Positions 5,523 to 5,657 of a DNA stretch of 5,657 nt are shown piece by piece. This DNA comes from Rhodocyclaceae bacterium UBA2346 (GTDB taxonomy: Bacteria > Pseudomonadota > Gammaproteobacteria > Burkholderiales > Rhodocyclaceae): the NCBI GenBank assembly GCA_002344625.1, contig DDUE01000078.1:1-5657 (forward strand), written 5' to 3'. Position 1 is the first letter of the stretch, and each line of letters starts with the position of its first letter. Made by a program: the position numbers and the translations under genes. A model generated the notes under the pieces. That model worked only from the letters and a program-made list of their open reading frames with translations, had not been told where the DNA came from and searched no databases.

Positions 5523-5657
5523 TTACAGCACCTTCAGCAGTTCGACCTCGAACACCAGGGTGGCGTTGGGCGGGATCACGCCGCCGGCGCCGCGCGCGCC
5601 GTAGCCGAGCTCGGGCGGGATGGTGAGCTTGCGCTTGCCGCCCACCTGCATGCCCTG
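5523..5657 (-). CDS. FKBP-type peptidyl-prolyl cis-trans isomerase, C-terminal part
   Basis: The last 44 residues of the gene are visible and the rest lies beyond the right edge. They read from [15 protein letters not shown] through [19 protein letters not shown] to [10 protein letters not shown] and the stop TAA (5523-5525). This is the conserved end of the FKBP fold: the GGKR strand, the LGYG turn carrying the active-site Tyr, the IPPNATL loop and the final FEVELL strand. The enzyme catalyses cis-trans isomerisation of Xaa-Pro bonds and assists protein folding. The position equivalent to the FKBP12 His of the 80s loop is Ala here, common in bacterial members. Whether it is cytoplasmic or exported cannot be judged without the N-terminus. 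Confidence 0.95.
   Translation of the reverse strand, partial: QGMQVGGKRKLTIPPELGYGARGAGGVIPPNATLVFEVELLKVL

Noticed and set aside
4864..5604. Plus-strand open frame (246 codons) opposite the Lrp/AsnC and FKBP genes
   Set aside because: It crosses two genes of known families and the inverted repeat, so it is a by-product of high GC content.
1..5657. tRNA, rRNA, CRISPR array, insertion sequence or phage genes
   Set aside because: I saw no cloverleaf, no regularly spaced direct repeats and no transposase, integrase or phage motif in either strand.

Overview
The window is GC-rich DNA with strong G/C preference at third codon positions, from a Gram-negative bacterium: two products have outer-membrane or periplasmic export signals and one is a predicted outer-membrane beta-barrel. 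The gene content suits a betaproteobacterium (Rhodocyclales-like) or a Pseudomonas-like organism. That placement is an inference from gene families and from a REP-type repeat, not from any marker gene.

Left two thirds (1-3793, minus strand): an apparent operon read right to left. It encodes a DUF1302 outer-membrane barrel protein (3793-2099), then, 36 nt later, a DUF1329 periplasmic protein (2062-710), then, after a 149-nt gap, a secreted YCF48/BNR-repeat protein (560 to beyond base 1). All three carry N-terminal export signals. In related bacteria this trio is usually followed by a large RND/MMPL-family transporter, which would lie beyond the left edge. The set looks like a poorly characterised envelope system, probably moving or handling a hydrophobic compound. 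The YCF48 gene carries a nine-G tract (34-42), beyond which the better reading frame changes, so it is either frameshifted or misread.

Middle (3794-4889): a LysR-type regulator is transcribed divergently (plus strand, 3993-4889). The gene-free interval between the two starts holds a perfect ATAC-N7-GTAT palindrome (3932-3946), the site type known for BenM/CatM, and the regulator's recognition helix closely resembles that of BenM. Plausible promoters face both ways. Relative to the predicted operon start the palindrome is centred near -63, with a half-site near -41; relative to the regulator's promoter it overlaps the -10 box. This is the textbook layout for a LysR protein that represses itself and activates the divergent operon.

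Right end (4890-5657): an Lrp/AsnC-family regulator on the minus strand converges on the LysR gene. A 74-nt repeat made of two perfect 21-nt inverted arms (REP doublet, or REPIN-like) separates it from the C-terminus of an FKBP-type peptidyl-prolyl isomerase that enters from the right edge. These look like ordinary chromosomal genes not obviously linked to the envelope operon.
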